Shown in pieces: positions 46,153 through 56,479 of a stretch of DNA of 64,000 bases. Source of the DNA: Mangifera indica (taxonomy: Eukaryota; Streptophyta; Magnoliopsida; Sapindales; Anacardiaceae). The notes beneath the pieces are model-generated. The model saw only the letters and a list, made by a program, of their open reading frames with translations. It made no database searches and was not told the DNA's origin. Both the position numbers and the translations under genes were made by a program. How positions within the stretch are numbered: position 1 is the stretch's first letter; every line of letters begins with the position of its first letter. The stretch spans positions 1,798,001-1,862,000 of the forward strand of contig NC_058146.1 of assembly GCF_011075055.1 (NCBI RefSeq). The letters run 5' to 3'.

Positions 46153-46563
46153 ATGATCAACACAAAAAGGCTTATTGAATTGGCAAGGAAGTGGCGGAGA
46201 ATGACTTCTGCAAAGCGAAGGCGAATCTCATATCCAAGAAGTTTTGTTGCTAGTAAAGGCCATTTTGCTGTGTATACAACTGATAAGAAGAGGTTAATGT
46301 TTTCCTTGGAATATCTGAGTCGAAATGTCTTCATGGAGCTCTTGAGAATGCCTGAGGAAGAGTTTGGTCTTCCCAGCCAGGAAGCTATCACATTGCCTTG
46401 TGATAGTACTGTCTTCGAGTATATGATTTCATTGGTCCAAGAACACATGCCTCAAGAGTTAGAGAAGGCTTTGCTCACCACTACAGCAACATGTCACCAA
46501 CTGGCATCATCTTCTCTTGTTCAAGGACAGAGTCATCAACAAACACTTATATTTGGCTACTGA
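46153..46563 (+). CDS. SAUR family protein, copy 6 (136 aa)
   Basis: Intact intronless SAUR gene: MINTKRLIELARKWRRM, KRRRISYPRSFVASKGHFAV, YTTDKKRLMFSLEYLSRNVF, MELLRMPEEEFGLPSQEAI, LPCDSTVFEYMISLVQEHMP, ending in TLIFGY. It belongs with the copies at 40771 and 43658 but is more diverged. SEEEF reads PEEEF, and GPITL reads EAITL. The frame is complete with no stop, so it is called functional. Confidence 0.87.
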   Translation: MINTKRLIELARKWRRMTSAKRRRISYPRSFVASKGHFAVYTTDKKRLMFSLEYLSRNVFMELLRMPEEEFGLPSQEAITLPCDSTVFEYMISLVQEHMPQELEKALLTTTATCHQLASSSLVQGQSHQQTLIFGY

Positions 46564-47133
46564 AAAGATCTTGATAGCAAGGACTCTTTACGCTCATAAT
46601 TGTTTACCAATGATGTAATTAAATTTCCCACACTGATTTTCATTTTGTAAATGCAAAATAAAGTATATACATTTCCTCTTTCATAAATTGTTGTGTTCTT
46701 TATGGACTGCTGATTTTCCTTACATAATCAAGGGAAAAAGATGATGTTGAAGAAATGTCTTTTCATTTTAAATCCCCTTAGCATATGATTGAATTTTCAG
46801 AGAACTCGAAATTAGGTTCATGAGATTCAGAAAGTAGGCATGCTAAAAACAGTGAATTATGAAGATAGATCAAAAGCAACTGAGCACAGAGAGCAGGATC
46901 ACTTTACACTGGCTAGTTGCAATATCCCATTTATAATTTTTCAGGAGGAAGAGATATATTAGTTCATGTTGCAATCTTAGTGAAGTAGGCCCTTGAAGTA
47001 AAGTAGACCTACTGGGTTCATGGGAAAACATATCCCTACATGACCAAGTATGTAACAACTGTAGAAAAATCCCACTTCGACGGAGCAAGAGAGAGATTTT
47101 GAAATTTCTGGACATCTCACCTCATTTGGAATG

Positions 47134-47525
47134 ATAACTGTTATAATTTTGAAAGAGAAAAGAAAACAGAGTGTTTCTCTTAAATTGAGAGCAACGTATT
47201 TAAAGCAAAGAAAAACTTCATTTTATTAACTTCAGAAACATTACAATTTAAAGTTTAATTAATAATAACCCACTAAAGTCATGGTCCTAAGATTATGCCA
47301 TGATCAAAAATAGCAACCCACTAAAGTTATGGCCCTAAGATTATGCCATGATCAAGAACATGAATTAATAATAACCCACTAAAGTCATGCTCCTAAAATT
47401 AAGCTATGATCAAGAACATGAATAAAAAATAACCAACACAAAAAACATGAACAATTTGAAATATTCAACTAAGCAACATTTATGATTCCATATCAACAAT
47501 CCTAAACATGTCTTCTAACAATAAC
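47134..47525 (-). mobile_element. Solo LTR of the Copia family seen at 56480, with target duplication
   Basis: 47139-47520 is the reverse complement of the LTR of the Copia element at 56480-62294. Read on the - strand it starts TGTTAGAAGACATG and ends in TTATAACA. Perfect target duplications ATAAC lie at 47134-47138 and 47521-47525. It is 382 bp, against about 280 bp for the LTRs of the full element, because an internal segment is present three times. Confidence 0.85.
47262..47425 (-). repeat. Threefold internal repeat in the solo LTR
   Basis: The 'aacccactaaagtcatg...cctaagattatgccatgatca' segment occurs three times, its common point lying at 47271, 47319 and 47377 (spacing 48 and 58 bp). 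The full element's LTRs have it once. Confidence 0.8.
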
Positions 47526-48134
47526 AAAAGAGTGGTTAAATAATTTATGAATACTTAAACTGTTAAGATATATTTTAAATTGAAAAACCTAAAAATTTAA
47601 CTATGAGTAATTGCATGTCAGGTGTATTGACCAAGATGTTACAAAATATTACATTATATGACAATTATAACATTGAAACATACAATTTTACTTGATCATA
47701 GTCACCGTGAATGTTTTGTTTGCATAAAATTCTTAGCCTTCATCAAAGGTCCAATCACTTCTTGTTTGTTCCTTCTAGTTTATATCTATTATTGTTATAC
47801 TTAGAGAGATTACAACCCTCACGAAACTAATAGAAGCTAGTGTGTTCTTTAACCGCAAGACAGAAAGGATGTGCTCTCCTATGACAAAGTCATTCAAACA
47901 TCTAGTCTTATATAACTAACTACTCAAAACCTAAACATCCATTTCTAATTACCATAACTTATGAAAATTGTCAAATTATATTTTATTTCTTTTTTTTGCT
48001 GGTTCTAGCATAAGTTCCTCTTCTATATATATATGAGCAAATTCTGATAACATTATGCACAACAGAAGCCTAACCAAGAAATATAATCTTTGCATCTTCT
48101 AAATTCACTTCTTCAAAATTCACAGTTTATAATC

Positions 48135-48563
48135 ATAATTAACTCAAAGAGGGTAGCTGAATTCACCAGAAGGTGGCACAAAATGCCTGCGATGAAGCGC
48201 CCGAAAACCCTGTTTCCTGGATGTGATGCAGATCAGAGTTCACCAATCGCTAGTAAAGGCCTATTTGTTGTGTACATCACTGATGGAACGTGGTTCAGAA
48301 TTCCCCTGGGATATCTCAGGTCCAGTGTCTTCAGGGAACTCTTAAGAATATCTGAAGAGGAACTTGGACTTCCAACTGATGGACCTATCACATTGCCTTG
48401 TGATAGTGCCTTCCGGGAGTAGGTCATGTCATTGCTCAAAAGATGCATTCCCGAGGATCTAGAGAAAGCTCTGCTCACTCACCTGGAAACATATGATTAC
48501 TCAATGTTGACTCAGTTTGCTCTGGGACAAAGCCATCGACAAACACTTATTCGTAGTTACTGA
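48135..48563 (+). pseudogene. SAUR copy 7, lost start codon and nonsense codon
   Basis: The aligned start position (48135) reads ATA instead of ATG (ATA-ATT-AAC-TCA-AAG for usual ATG-ATT/ATC-AAC-TCA-AAG). The next in-frame ATG is codon 17. The frame then reads FTRRWHKMPAMKRPK ... SKGLFVVYITDGTWFRIPLGYL ... SEEELGLPTDGPITLPCDSAF and stops at a TAG (48420-48422) in place of the Tyr of the EY(V/M)(I/M)SL motif. After the stop, homology continues to a TLIRSY-type end at 48563. Two independent disabling changes make it a pseudogene. Confidence 0.83.
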
Positions 48564-49658
48564 AGCAATCTATGCAGCAGCTTGTATGTATAATTTGCAG
48601 CTCTGCTGTGCAATATACTTTTCTTTAGTTTTGTATATGGAAAATTTTCTCCCATTATTTCTGTCTTCAACTGAATGCCTCAATTTTGCTTTTCAATGTG
48701 CTTAATCTCAAAGTTTAATGCTCTATTTTTCTTCCTTTCTGAAAAGAATTATCTTTATGTTGTCTGAGCATATACACATTTACACTGGGAAAGGAAGAAA
48801 AATTTGATAGCATTTGCTGATATATGAGACACAATGTAAAATCTCATAGGAGCTCTGATAACTGCTACATGAATGGTTTGCCATAAAGGTGTACTAACAA
48901 AAAATAATTTAGTGACATTATTTTCTTTAACAAGTAATAGTTAGTAAAGATTTCTTCTGGTCATTCCAATTGAATCAGCAAAGAAATATAAAGTTTGCTG
49001 AGCATTCATCCAAAAAAAAGGAAAAAAAACTGCATCTCATCTGTTAGAGGTAAAGGCTTCTGTATTTCCTTATTCTTTCTCCTTCAATGCTTTGACTATA
49101 ACTCAAAGTAACTTATGCATACCAAGCCATCAATTGGTTCTTTTTTATAATAAAAATAATAATAAAACTATGTGTACTTTAGTATGCAGAAAATAATGAT
49201 ACAAGAAGGCAATGTAATTTAGTGAATATATTATGCGAAGCTGAAGCAGAAATATCTATAGATTATCATATGTTGAATTTGCATCCCCAAAGAAAATATG
49301 CTTCTTTCATTTAATACTTGACAAAACTTAAATGTGTATTCTAGCGGCCATTCTTGTTAAATCTTGGAATTTGAGTAAGGCTTTGAAATGTACGTAACCA
49401 TTTTTCTTGTTCCTCGTAATTTGTTTCTTTCCATTGGTCAGTACCATTTGCTGTACTTGGTGAATTACTGGGATGGTGAAAACCAGACAAAATTACTTTC
49501 TGTTTTTGCTGGCAAGACAAGACAACGTGGTTGAAGGGATTTCTTGTAAAAATCTACAACAAATGGAAGTTCCTTTAGGCCCTTTGTTGTATAAAACAAC
49601 CCAACACCACTTTTGATTCGCTAATCTCAAAGATCTGCCTCCAACTTTACATTTCATC
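48564..49658. other. Spacer between SAUR copies 7 and 8
   Basis: No gene or element recognised. A TATA-like 'gttgtataaaacaac' near 49587 lies about 70 bp upstream of copy 8. Confidence 0.45.
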
Positions 49659-50096
49659 ATGGTCAATTCCAAGAACCTGTTCAAGATGCCCAGGAACTGG
49701 CAAAATTTTGCTGCATTCAGAAGGAAGAGAAGTTCACTATCAAGAAATGAAGGCAGTGATGGCAATACTTCACCTTTGCTTGCTCACAAGGGTCATTTGT
49801 TTGTCTACACTACTGATCAAAAACGCTTCTCGATTCCTTTGGTGTACCTTCAAAAGAAGATTTTTAGAGAACTATTAAGACTGTCTGCAGAGGAGTTTGG
49901 GTTGCAAATTGATGGACCTATTACTTTGACATGTGATGCATTATTTATGGATTACATTGTCATGTTAATTGAACAAGGTGCGCCCGAACACCTAGAAAAA
50001 GCATTGCTAATGTCAATTGCTACGAGCTGCTGCACATCTATATCCCTTTTCCAGGATGAGAAATCAAGCAAACAATTACTTGTTTGCAGTTGCTGA
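49659..50096 (+). CDS. SAUR family protein, copy 8 (145 aa)
   Basis: Intact intronless SAUR gene and the most divergent of the intact ones. It has MVNSKNLFKMPRNWQNFA, RRKRSSLSRN, a longer linker (EGSDGNTSPLLA), HKGHLFVYTTDQKRFSIPLV, IFRELLRLSAEEFGLQIDGP, ITLTCDALFMDYIVMLIEQG and a Cys-rich tail (SCC...VCSC). GPITL is kept but PCD reads TCD. Unlike most array members it has no recognisable twin in this window, so it may be an older, unduplicated member. Confidence 0.9.
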   Translation: MVNSKNLFKMPRNWQNFAAFRRKRSSLSRNEGSDGNTSPLLAHKGHLFVYTTDQKRFSIPLVYLQKKIFRELLRLSAEEFGLQIDGPITLTCDALFMDYIVMLIEQGAPEHLEKALLMSIATSCCTSISLFQDEKSSKQLLVCSC

Positions 50097-50344
50097 ATAA
50101 TTCAAACTTATTTGTTAATAATCAATATGTCATTGAAAAGACCAGAAATTTTTTTTTTTTTGAATAACGAACACAGAAGTTTCTTTTAATCCATGATTAG
50201 GTATATTTTCAAAGTTTTTTAAGTATTGGAGACACCAATCTTAGTATTTTTACAGTAGTCCAGTGAGTTTCATTTGGGTAGTGCATGCAAAGTGCAAATT
50301 TATTGACAGTTAAAGCTTTATTTGGTCATATAAAGGACAAATAT

Positions 50345-50609
50345 TGAAGGGATCCAATCACACGACAAAATTGTTGCAAAATGAAGAGGAAGAACCATCA
50401 AATAGGATTTGTGGTGAATGTGAAGAAATAGGAGTGCCCACTTCCTTGGTATCAGCCAACTTAGTTCGCTCCAATAAATCATGGATATTCTCCTTTTGAA
50501 TGAGAAAAACGCCACCATTAACAGGAATGAATTCAATGCCTAGAAAATAGTTCAATGCTCCAAGATTTTTAATTGAGAATTTGGCAGAGTGCAACAATGA
50601 ATTGATCAA
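50345..50609 (-). pseudogene. Copia-type reverse transcriptase fragment
   Basis: The - strand encodes AKFSIKNLGALNYFLGIEF, then GGVFLIQKENIHDLLERTKL and VGTPISS. This is the conserved post-YVDD part of Copia reverse transcriptases (LG.L.YFLGIEV...G...SQ..Y..DLL...M...K...TPM). Only about 80 codons remain. No LTR is visible nearby, so it is a dead fragment of a family different from the element at 56480. Confidence 0.75.
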
Positions 50610-50663
50610 TAAACTGGTACAAAAGCTCTGTTACGCAGCTCACAAGCAGTAAGGGTCGAATTG

Positions 50664-50898
50664 AAGTGTTTGTAGGAGAGATGTCAAGTTTATAAGTGCG
50701 TCCATATCGTTTGGGTTGTTAAGTTAAAACTTTGAGCTCCTTAAACTATCAAAATATATTTTGGGTTGCAAAATTTAAAAACAAAATTGTGTCTAAAGTG
50801 ATCAATATTTTGAGAGTTATTGATACAAGGATATTACAAATGATAATAACATGGTGTGTCAAAGCTGGTTATCAGATTATTTGACCAGGAATATTACA
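50664..50898 (+). mobile_element. Decayed TRIM remnant
   Basis: Partial TRIM LTR ('ttgagctccttaaactatcaaaatatattttgggttgcaaa', 'aaagtgatcaatatttt', 'aaggatattaca'), followed by a decayed primer-site region (aatgataataacatgg) and a second LTR tail (ggttatcagattatttgaccaggaatattaca). It may be an LTR-PBS-LTR remnant, strongly diverged. Confidence 0.55.
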
Positions 50899-51060
50899 TT
50901 TTGATTTGATTGTCTCATTAAGTACAAATTCCAAAATGAATGAAATTCTCTTGGCTGAGACTGGTTCCTTGAATTTTGACCCAACCCACTTGATGTGCTG
51001 ATCTTTGGACTTGACCAAACAAGTCCAACGGACTAAATAGTAGATTCAGCTTGACATCAC

Positions 51061-51461
51061 ATGGCTGTGCTTCAAATTGGCAAAGAAGTGGCAGAACCTG
51101 GCTGCAAGAAAGCGAAAGAGAATCTCATTGTCAAGAACACCTGCAGTATCTGAAGCAGAGAGTTTACAGCACATCTTCAGTGGCTGAGAGGGATCATTTT
51201 TGTAATATAAACAGCTGACTCAAAAAGCTCTTTGTTATTTCCTTAAATTATCTTAAGAATAAAATCATTCAAGAGCTCTTCAAAATGACAGAAGATCAGT
51301 CTGGACTTCCCAGTGCTGGACCGTTGCCGGACCTGTGACATTAATCTCAGTGATCTAAAGGCACGCTGCTAGAGATGTAGAGAAAGCATTGCTCATGTCC
51401 TTAGGCACTGGTCTCAGTTTGTGGTCTTCATACCCAGCAATCACTAATTTGCACCTTTTAA
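51061..51461 (+). pseudogene. SAUR copy 9, multiply broken
   Basis: Aligned with the copy at 52192 from ATGGCTG (51061) to the final 'ttttaa'. It keeps LAKKWQNLAARKRKRISLS, parts of the AEKGHFVVYT core (frameshifted, 'gctgagagggatcatttttgtaatataaac') and the PLNYLKNKII/ELFKM stretch. It lost the SGGPITLPCD codons to a deletion ('gctggaccgttgccggacctgtgac'). Several frameshifts and stops exclude a product. Confidence 0.8.
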
Positions 51462-52191
51462 GGCAATTCTTAGTTTAGTTGAATACTTTTATACAAATTA
51501 CAATACTGTAGAAAATACTTTATACATTAATATTAAATCCTTAAAGTTCCTTCATAATTAGTTACCCTTAAGGCAAACAGTGTTATTTTCAGCAAAGAAT
51601 CCCAACTGATTAGAAATTAAGTTGGGTATTTTTATGTAAGTGTAAAGGAAATCTGACTCTTTAAGCTAGAATTAGGGTGGAAGAGTTCTAATAGCATATT
51701 TCAAGGCCCAACATTAGGCAATCTGAGCCATAAGTTTGGTGGTATGCTCATAAGATAGTCATATGCATCTTCTTGTTTCCAGCTTGAACATTATCTCTGC
51801 ATTCTGTGGTTGACAATGTCTATGATTTTGAACCACCAAGACCAGCACATTTGGACCAACAAGCAATCAAACCGCCCAGCAGGAAGAACATGATATTGTT
51901 GTGTGTAAGGCTCCACCTCCATTAGTCAAATTTTAAAGACAACTGGCTAAATTGACCAATTGCCTAAATTGAGACACTTATCCTCATATCAGATGGTTTT
52001 GCCTCCCGTAAGTCCCTACACAGGGGTAGCAGCACTAAATGGAATCTCTCCGGCCTTTTGATTATATAAGAAAACCCATTTCAGTGACCTTCAATCCATA
52101 GCAAACACAGCATTTCAGTGTTCTTTAGATCCAACACAATTCTCTCACACAACAAAAGATCATTTTCTCTAGTTAACAGAGAAAAAAAAAC
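51462..52191 (+). promoter_or_regulatory. Promoter region of SAUR copy 10
   Basis: The segment from about 51720 is repeated upstream of the 62429 copy (56150-56479). It contains GAGACA, the auxin-response-element core, at 51971-51976. A TATA box lies in 'gattatataagaaaaccc' near 52060-52076, about 125 bp before the ATG. Being kept in both duplicates, it marks the ancestral intact promoter. Confidence 0.55.
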
Positions 52192-52638
52192 ATGATTAGT
52201 CCAAAGAAGCTAATCAAATTAGCAAAGAAGTGGCAGAAACTGGCTGCAAGCAAGCGAAAAAGAATCTCATTGCCCACAACCACTGGGGTTGTTGAAGCAG
52301 AGAGTTGCAGCGCATCTTCAATGGCTGAGAAGGGTCATTTTGTTGTATACACTACCGATCAAAGGCGCTTTGAGATTCCCTTAAACTATCTTAAAAATAA
52401 CATTATCAGGGAGCTTTTTGCAATGGCAGAATATGAGTTTGGATTTCCAAGCGGTGGACCTATCACATTGCCTTGTGATGCAGTTTTCATGGAGTATGTA
52501 GTCTCTTTGATTCAAAGGCACGTGGTAGAAGCTTTAGAGAAGGCATTGCTTATGTCCTTGGCTACCGGTCACTGTCTGCCAACTTCAAGTTTCTGTGGAG
52601 AGCAAAGGAACCAACAATCACTGCTCTATGGCTTCTAA
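52192..52638 (+). CDS. SAUR family protein, copy 10 (148 aa)
   Basis: Intact intronless SAUR gene: MISPKKLIKLAKKWQKLAAS, KRKRISLP, a linker TTTGVVEAESCSASSMAE, KGHFVVYTTDQRRFEIPLNY, IIRELFAMAEYEFGFPSGGP, ITLPCDAVFMEYVVSLIQRH and a tail ending QQSLLYGF. The N-terminal helix is strongly basic, fitting membrane or phosphatase association, as known for some SAURs. It differs from the copies at 38771-46153 in having MAE(Y/E)EFG in place of LSEEEFG. It is the intact twin of the broken copy at 62429 and a near relative of 55101. Confidence 0.92.
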   Translation: MISPKKLIKLAKKWQKLAASKRKRISLPTTTGVVEAESCSASSMAEKGHFVVYTTDQRRFEIPLNYLKNNIIRELFAMAEYEFGFPSGGPITLPCDAVFMEYVVSLIQRHVVEALEKALLMSLATGHCLPTSSFCGEQRNQQSLLYGF

Positions 52639-53732
52639 AGCCAACCACAGGCGGATTTTTGTAAATAGTACACAACACTGTAGAAAGCTAACTGATATAT
52701 TGATGAATATATAAATATATTCATGTGAGCTAATATGTTGATCAGATTCAAAGAAATATGTGTTGCCATAGTTGTATATTTGCCAGATGCAATGAATGAG
52801 ATTGTGGCTTTTCTACATAAAATGGGGAAAGATTGCAAAGAAATTGAACCTTTAAATTTAATATATAATTCTTTTGCGAATGTTACTTCTTGATCCACAT
52901 CAATATATGTTCTTGTTTGATGTTGGCCAGTTCATCCTAATACATAACCGTGTTTAAATCCATCAATTTACTGCATAATTAGCGAACACTGGATATTAAT
53001 TATATTCTGTGGCCAGTTTTGAAAAATATTTCAGGACATAGAATTCCAACAGGGTATTTCCAACTTCAGTGATGGGATCCTGGCAGCTATATCTTTTTGT
53101 ATAAAACTGTTGCATTCGATTATTATTTAATAAGATTAAAAAACGGACAAGTTATTCAGAAAATTTCCTCTGTATTTTTTTATCTTGTTGTTTGAGTATT
53201 TTTCCTGTGTCCTTAATCCACAAGACAGAAAAAAATGTGCTCCCGTAAAAGATGTAGAATTTCCAAGTACATGCAAAGATGGTCACAAGCAAGCATATAT
53301 TGCTATATAACACCCACATGCAAACGAAAGATTATTTTGAAATTATCACCAAAATAGTATATTTTAATTATGTAGTTAACCAAACAAAGTTTTTATGTAA
53401 CATCGATGGTTTGTTTAGATATTATCCATTTTGGATATAATCAAAATACATTTTAATAACTTAAAAAAGTTTACAAGATATTTAATTAGTCATATTTTAA
53501 CATTCTGAAGCGGAATATACATCCAAACTTAACATCTTTTCAATGTTTTGCCCATAAGAGATTTGTCTAAGAGTGTCACATGGTGGTTATCCTATCAACC
53601 CAGCACAAAGACAAAATATATTGTTGGTATACGGTGTTGTCTTTCCCTGTCTATGAATAAGACCAAACTGAAATTCCCTTCTGCACTGCAGAGCCTTAAA
53701 AAGAAATCCTCTTTACAGCTTCTGTAATAATA
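52639..53732. other. Spacer between SAUR copies 10 and 11
   Basis: Aligned in part with 62876-63554. It includes the tail of a Copia fragment shared by both ('tcagaaaatttcctctgta' near 53157 and 63173) and a TRIM LTR at 53396-53580 that the other copy lacks. Confidence 0.5.
53396..53580 (-). mobile_element. Decayed TRIM LTR
   Basis: Reverse-complement TRIM LTR from 'tgtaacatcgatgg' to 'ctaagagtgtcaca', with 'agatattatccattttgg', 'atacattttaataacttaaa' and 'tcttttcaatgttttgcc' segments. It is absent at the duplicate locus near 63385, so it inserted after that duplication or was lost there. No matching target duplication was seen. Confidence 0.6.
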
Positions 53733-54137
53733 ATGATCAACTCAAAGAGGCTCACTGAATTAGCCAGAAAGTGGGAAAAAATAGCTGCAATGGAGCACCG
53801 GAGAATCCAATTAATGGCTACTAAAGGCTATTCTATTGTGTACACAGCTGATGATATACGGTTCTCAATTCCATTGGAATTTCTCAGCAAAAGTGTCTTC
53901 AGGGAGCTCTTAAGAATGTCCAAGGAGGAGTTTGGACTTCCCACCAGTGGACCAATCACAGTGCCTTGTGAAAGTGCCTTCTTGGAGTATGTCATGTCAT
54001 TGCTTAGAGGACATATACCTGAGAGTCTGGAGAAGGCTCTGCTAACTTCCCTTGCAACATATCATCGCTCAGAATTCTCTTCTCTTGCTGTAGGACTAGG
54101 ACACAGCCATCAACAAGTACTTGTTTTTAGCTATTGA
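53733..54137 (+). CDS. SAUR family protein, copy 11 (134 aa)
   Basis: Intact intronless SAUR gene: MINSKRLTELARKWEKIAAM, a short linker, TKGYSIVYTADDIRFSIPLE, VFRELLRMSKEEFGLPTSGP, ITVPCESAFLEYVMSLLRGH and a tail ending QQVLVFSY. The core is slightly altered: KGHFVVYTTD reads KGYSIVYTAD, and LPCD reads VPCE. The linker after the basic helix is about ten residues shorter than in copy 5. Its duplicate at 63555 retains only about 18 codons. Confidence 0.88.
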   Translation: MINSKRLTELARKWEKIAAMEHRRIQLMATKGYSIVYTADDIRFSIPLEFLSKSVFRELLRMSKEEFGLPTSGPITVPCESAFLEYVMSLLRGHIPESLEKALLTSLATYHRSEFSSLAVGLGHSHQQVLVFSY

Positions 54138-55100
54138 AGAAACCGTGATAACAATGACCTTGTTGACTTGTATGCATCTGATGTAATATATTTTCAATTG
54201 TAAATATACAGAAAAAACTTTGGTTCTATGATTAGTGGAGTGACCATGATACCTTTGTCGAAAATGGACAATAGGCTAACCCACTGTACCTTTACATCTT
54301 CATAGTTCAAACAATTCACAGACTATTTAACTAGTTTAATCTTAACATCCATTCATATATAACCCAATATCTCTCATGTTTTATTGATGTGGGATTTGCC
54401 TAGAAATGTCACAGAAAGATACATTGCAAATAATAGATTATCAACATTGAAAATGTTGTGATGCCATGCCTTTTGTTACTGATTGCTACATAACACCATC
54501 TCTTTTCAAGCAAGAGCGTACAAACCAGCAAGTACTTTTTTTGTAGAAATCAATTGAATTTTGTTGTTCGAAATTGTATTTTTCAATGGCAAATCAGAAC
54601 CTTATTTCAGTCAGCTAGATTGAGCCACAGAAATTTTGTAGGCAGATTACTAGCATCTTAGACCAAACAAGCTGGTTTCTTGTTGCGTATCATTGCAGAT
54701 CCAAAGTGATTGCTTCAAGAAAATTTTCATCTTCTTATGTCATATTGATGGTTCAGACTGCTTCTGGTAGTTTTGAGCTGTCACAAAGTACAAACCCACA
54801 TGGACAAAGAAAAAACCAATATGGTGCCCTGCAGAGGTCCACCTTGTTTTCAAGCATGGCCCATCATGCCAACCACCTAAATATTCCTTCGCCATTGTTT
54901 CACATGGTTTTGTTTCATATAATTCCCTGCAGTTGGGTAGCAATATTAATGGGAGTGTCCCTTGACTTACAACTATATAATCAACCCATTTAAATAGACT
55001 TCCATCCAGAAATTCCAGCGTTTCAGTGTTTCAAACTTTCAATATCCAATTCTCCTCACATTCATTTGAAAATCTTTTTTATCTAATAACAAGAGTCAAC
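54138..55100. other. Spacer between SAUR copies 11 and 12
   Basis: Holds a decayed TRIM LTR on the - strand (54241-54413). The copy 12 promoter has a TATA-like 'acaactatataatc' near 54968, ~130 bp before the start. No gene. Confidence 0.45.
54241..54413 (-). mobile_element. Decayed TRIM LTR
   Basis: Reverse-complement match: 'tcgaaaatggacaatagg', 'gttcaaacaattcacagactatttaactag', 'ctctcatgttttattgatgtgggatttgcctag...tgtcaca'. No clear duplication at the ends. Confidence 0.55.
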
Positions 55101-55547
55101 ATGATTAGCCCAAGGAAGCTAATAAAAATGGCAAAGAAGTGGCAGAAAGTGGCTACTAGTAAGCAGAAAAGCATCTCATTGCCAAAGGCCACAGGGGTGG
55201 TCGATTCAGAAAGTTGCAGCACATCATCAGTGGCTGAGAAGGGCCATTTTGTTGTGTACACTGCTGATCAGAGGCGCTTTGTAATTCCCTTAAGATATCT
55301 TAATAATGACATTATTCAAGAACTATTTACAATGGCAGAAGAAGAGTTTGGACTGCCAAGCGGTGGACCTATCACATTGCCTTGTGATGCGGATTTCATG
55401 GAGTATGTAATCTCTTTGATCCAAAGGCATGCAACGAATGATGTTGAGAAGGTGTTGCTCATGTCTTTAGCCACCAGTCGCTGTTTACAGTCTTCAGATC
55501 TCCATCAAGTGCAAAGTAACCACCAATCACTAATTTGCAGCTTTTAA
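55101..55547 (+). CDS. SAUR family protein, copy 12 (148 aa)
   Basis: Intact intronless SAUR gene: MISPRKLIKMAKKWQKVATS, KQKSISLPKATGVVDSESCS, EKGHFVVYTADQRRFVIPLR, IIQELFTMAEEEFGLPSGGP, ITLPCDADFMEYVISLIQRH and a tail ending HQSLICSF. The frame is open for another 25 codons upstream, but the ATG at 55101 matches the start in the close relatives at 52192 and 62429 and is preferred. All core residues are kept. Confidence 0.91.
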   Translation: MISPRKLIKMAKKWQKVATSKQKSISLPKATGVVDSESCSTSSVAEKGHFVVYTADQRRFVIPLRYLNNDIIQELFTMAEEEFGLPSGGPITLPCDADFMEYVISLIQRHATNDVEKVLLMSLATSRCLQSSDLHQVQSNHQSLICSF

Positions 55548-56479
55548 AGCAACCATAATTGGATATTTGTAAGCAGTTTACAACACCTTGTAGCAAGATA
55601 GTTGATACATTAATGTAAAGTTGATAAAATTTTCCTCCACTTTAAGTTGTTCCTGAGATTTACTTTCCTTTCCTTTTTATGAGAAAATATTTTCCAATGC
55701 AATCTGTCCTGCCCTATACAAATCCCTGCTGTGATATTCTAAGGGTAAATCAATCTTAGGCCAAGAAAAGAAAGACTTTGTTTAGAAAAACGCATTAACT
55801 GCAGTGGATATTCACAATACTATCTTGAAAGGCCTGCTCTTCAAAATGCTCCTCTTGCCTAGTCAGTCTCGGATGTAGCATATCATTAGTCGCTGAACTA
55901 ATTGGCAGAGAAACAAAAGGGTGCCTAAATTGCTCTAGCCTGGTAGGTTGATGCCAAGCATATTGCTCTAACCTGCAAGATTTGATCACATCCCTTCATT
56001 TTTGGTTCTAGCGTCTAAAAGGGTTGAAACGTTTTCTTTTCTCCCTGAAATAATTTACAATAATATGGAAGTTGCATATCTGAGAAACAAGGTAGATGCA
56101 ACCGAGAAAGATTGGAAGATAATGAAAATTAGGCAGTCTTAAGCCATAAATTTGGTGGTATGCTCATAAGATAGTTGCATGCATCTTCTTGTTATCAGAT
56201 TAACCAGTATATCTGCACTCTGTGATTGACAATGTCTGTGATTTTGAACCACCAAGACCAGCACATTTGGACTAGCAAGCCATCAAACCGCCTAGCAGGA
56301 AGAACATGATATTGTTGTGTGTAAGGCTCCACCTCCATATGTCAAATTATAAAGACAACTGGCTAAATTGACCAATTGCCTAAATAGAGACATTATCTTC
56401 ATATCAAATGGCTTTGTCTCCCTAAAGTCCCTACACAGGGGCAGCAGCACTAAATGGACTCTCTCCAGCCTTTTAGCTA
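55548..56479. other. Spacer after SAUR copy 12 and detached promoter of SAUR copy 13
   Basis: From about 56150 it matches the copy 10 promoter (51720-52060), including GAGACA at 56387-56392. The TATA box of this promoter now lies 5.8 kb away, at 62297 onward, because the Copia element inserted between them. Confidence 0.65.

Larger units (their letters stand above)
47051..47643 (+). mobile_element. TRIM LTR split by a later insertion
   Basis: The left part, 47051-47133, has 'tgtaacaact...aaaaatcccacttcgacggagcaagagagag'. The right part, 47526-47643, has 'gtggttaaataatttatgaa...cttaaactgttaag...gaccaagatgttaca'. Together they make one TRIM LTR interrupted at 47134-47525. Flanks AAGTA (47046-47050) and AAATA (47644-47648) match 4 of 5 as a target duplication. 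Confidence 0.7.
46564..48134. other. Spacer between SAUR copies 6 and 7, with nested LTRs
   Basis: The main content is the TRIM LTR (47051-47643) with a Copia solo LTR inside it. No gene was recognised in the remainder. A TATA-like 'ctatatatatatgag' near 48022 precedes copy 7. Confidence 0.5.
50097..51060. other. Spacer between SAUR copies 8 and 9, with element remnants
   Basis: Contains a Copia reverse-transcriptase fragment on the - strand (50345-50609) and a TRIM LTR remnant (50664-50898). No other gene. Confidence 0.5.

Noticed and set aside
50358..50609. 83-codon frame as an independent gene
   Set aside because: Its residues match the post-YVDD region of Copia reverse transcriptase; it is a fragment.
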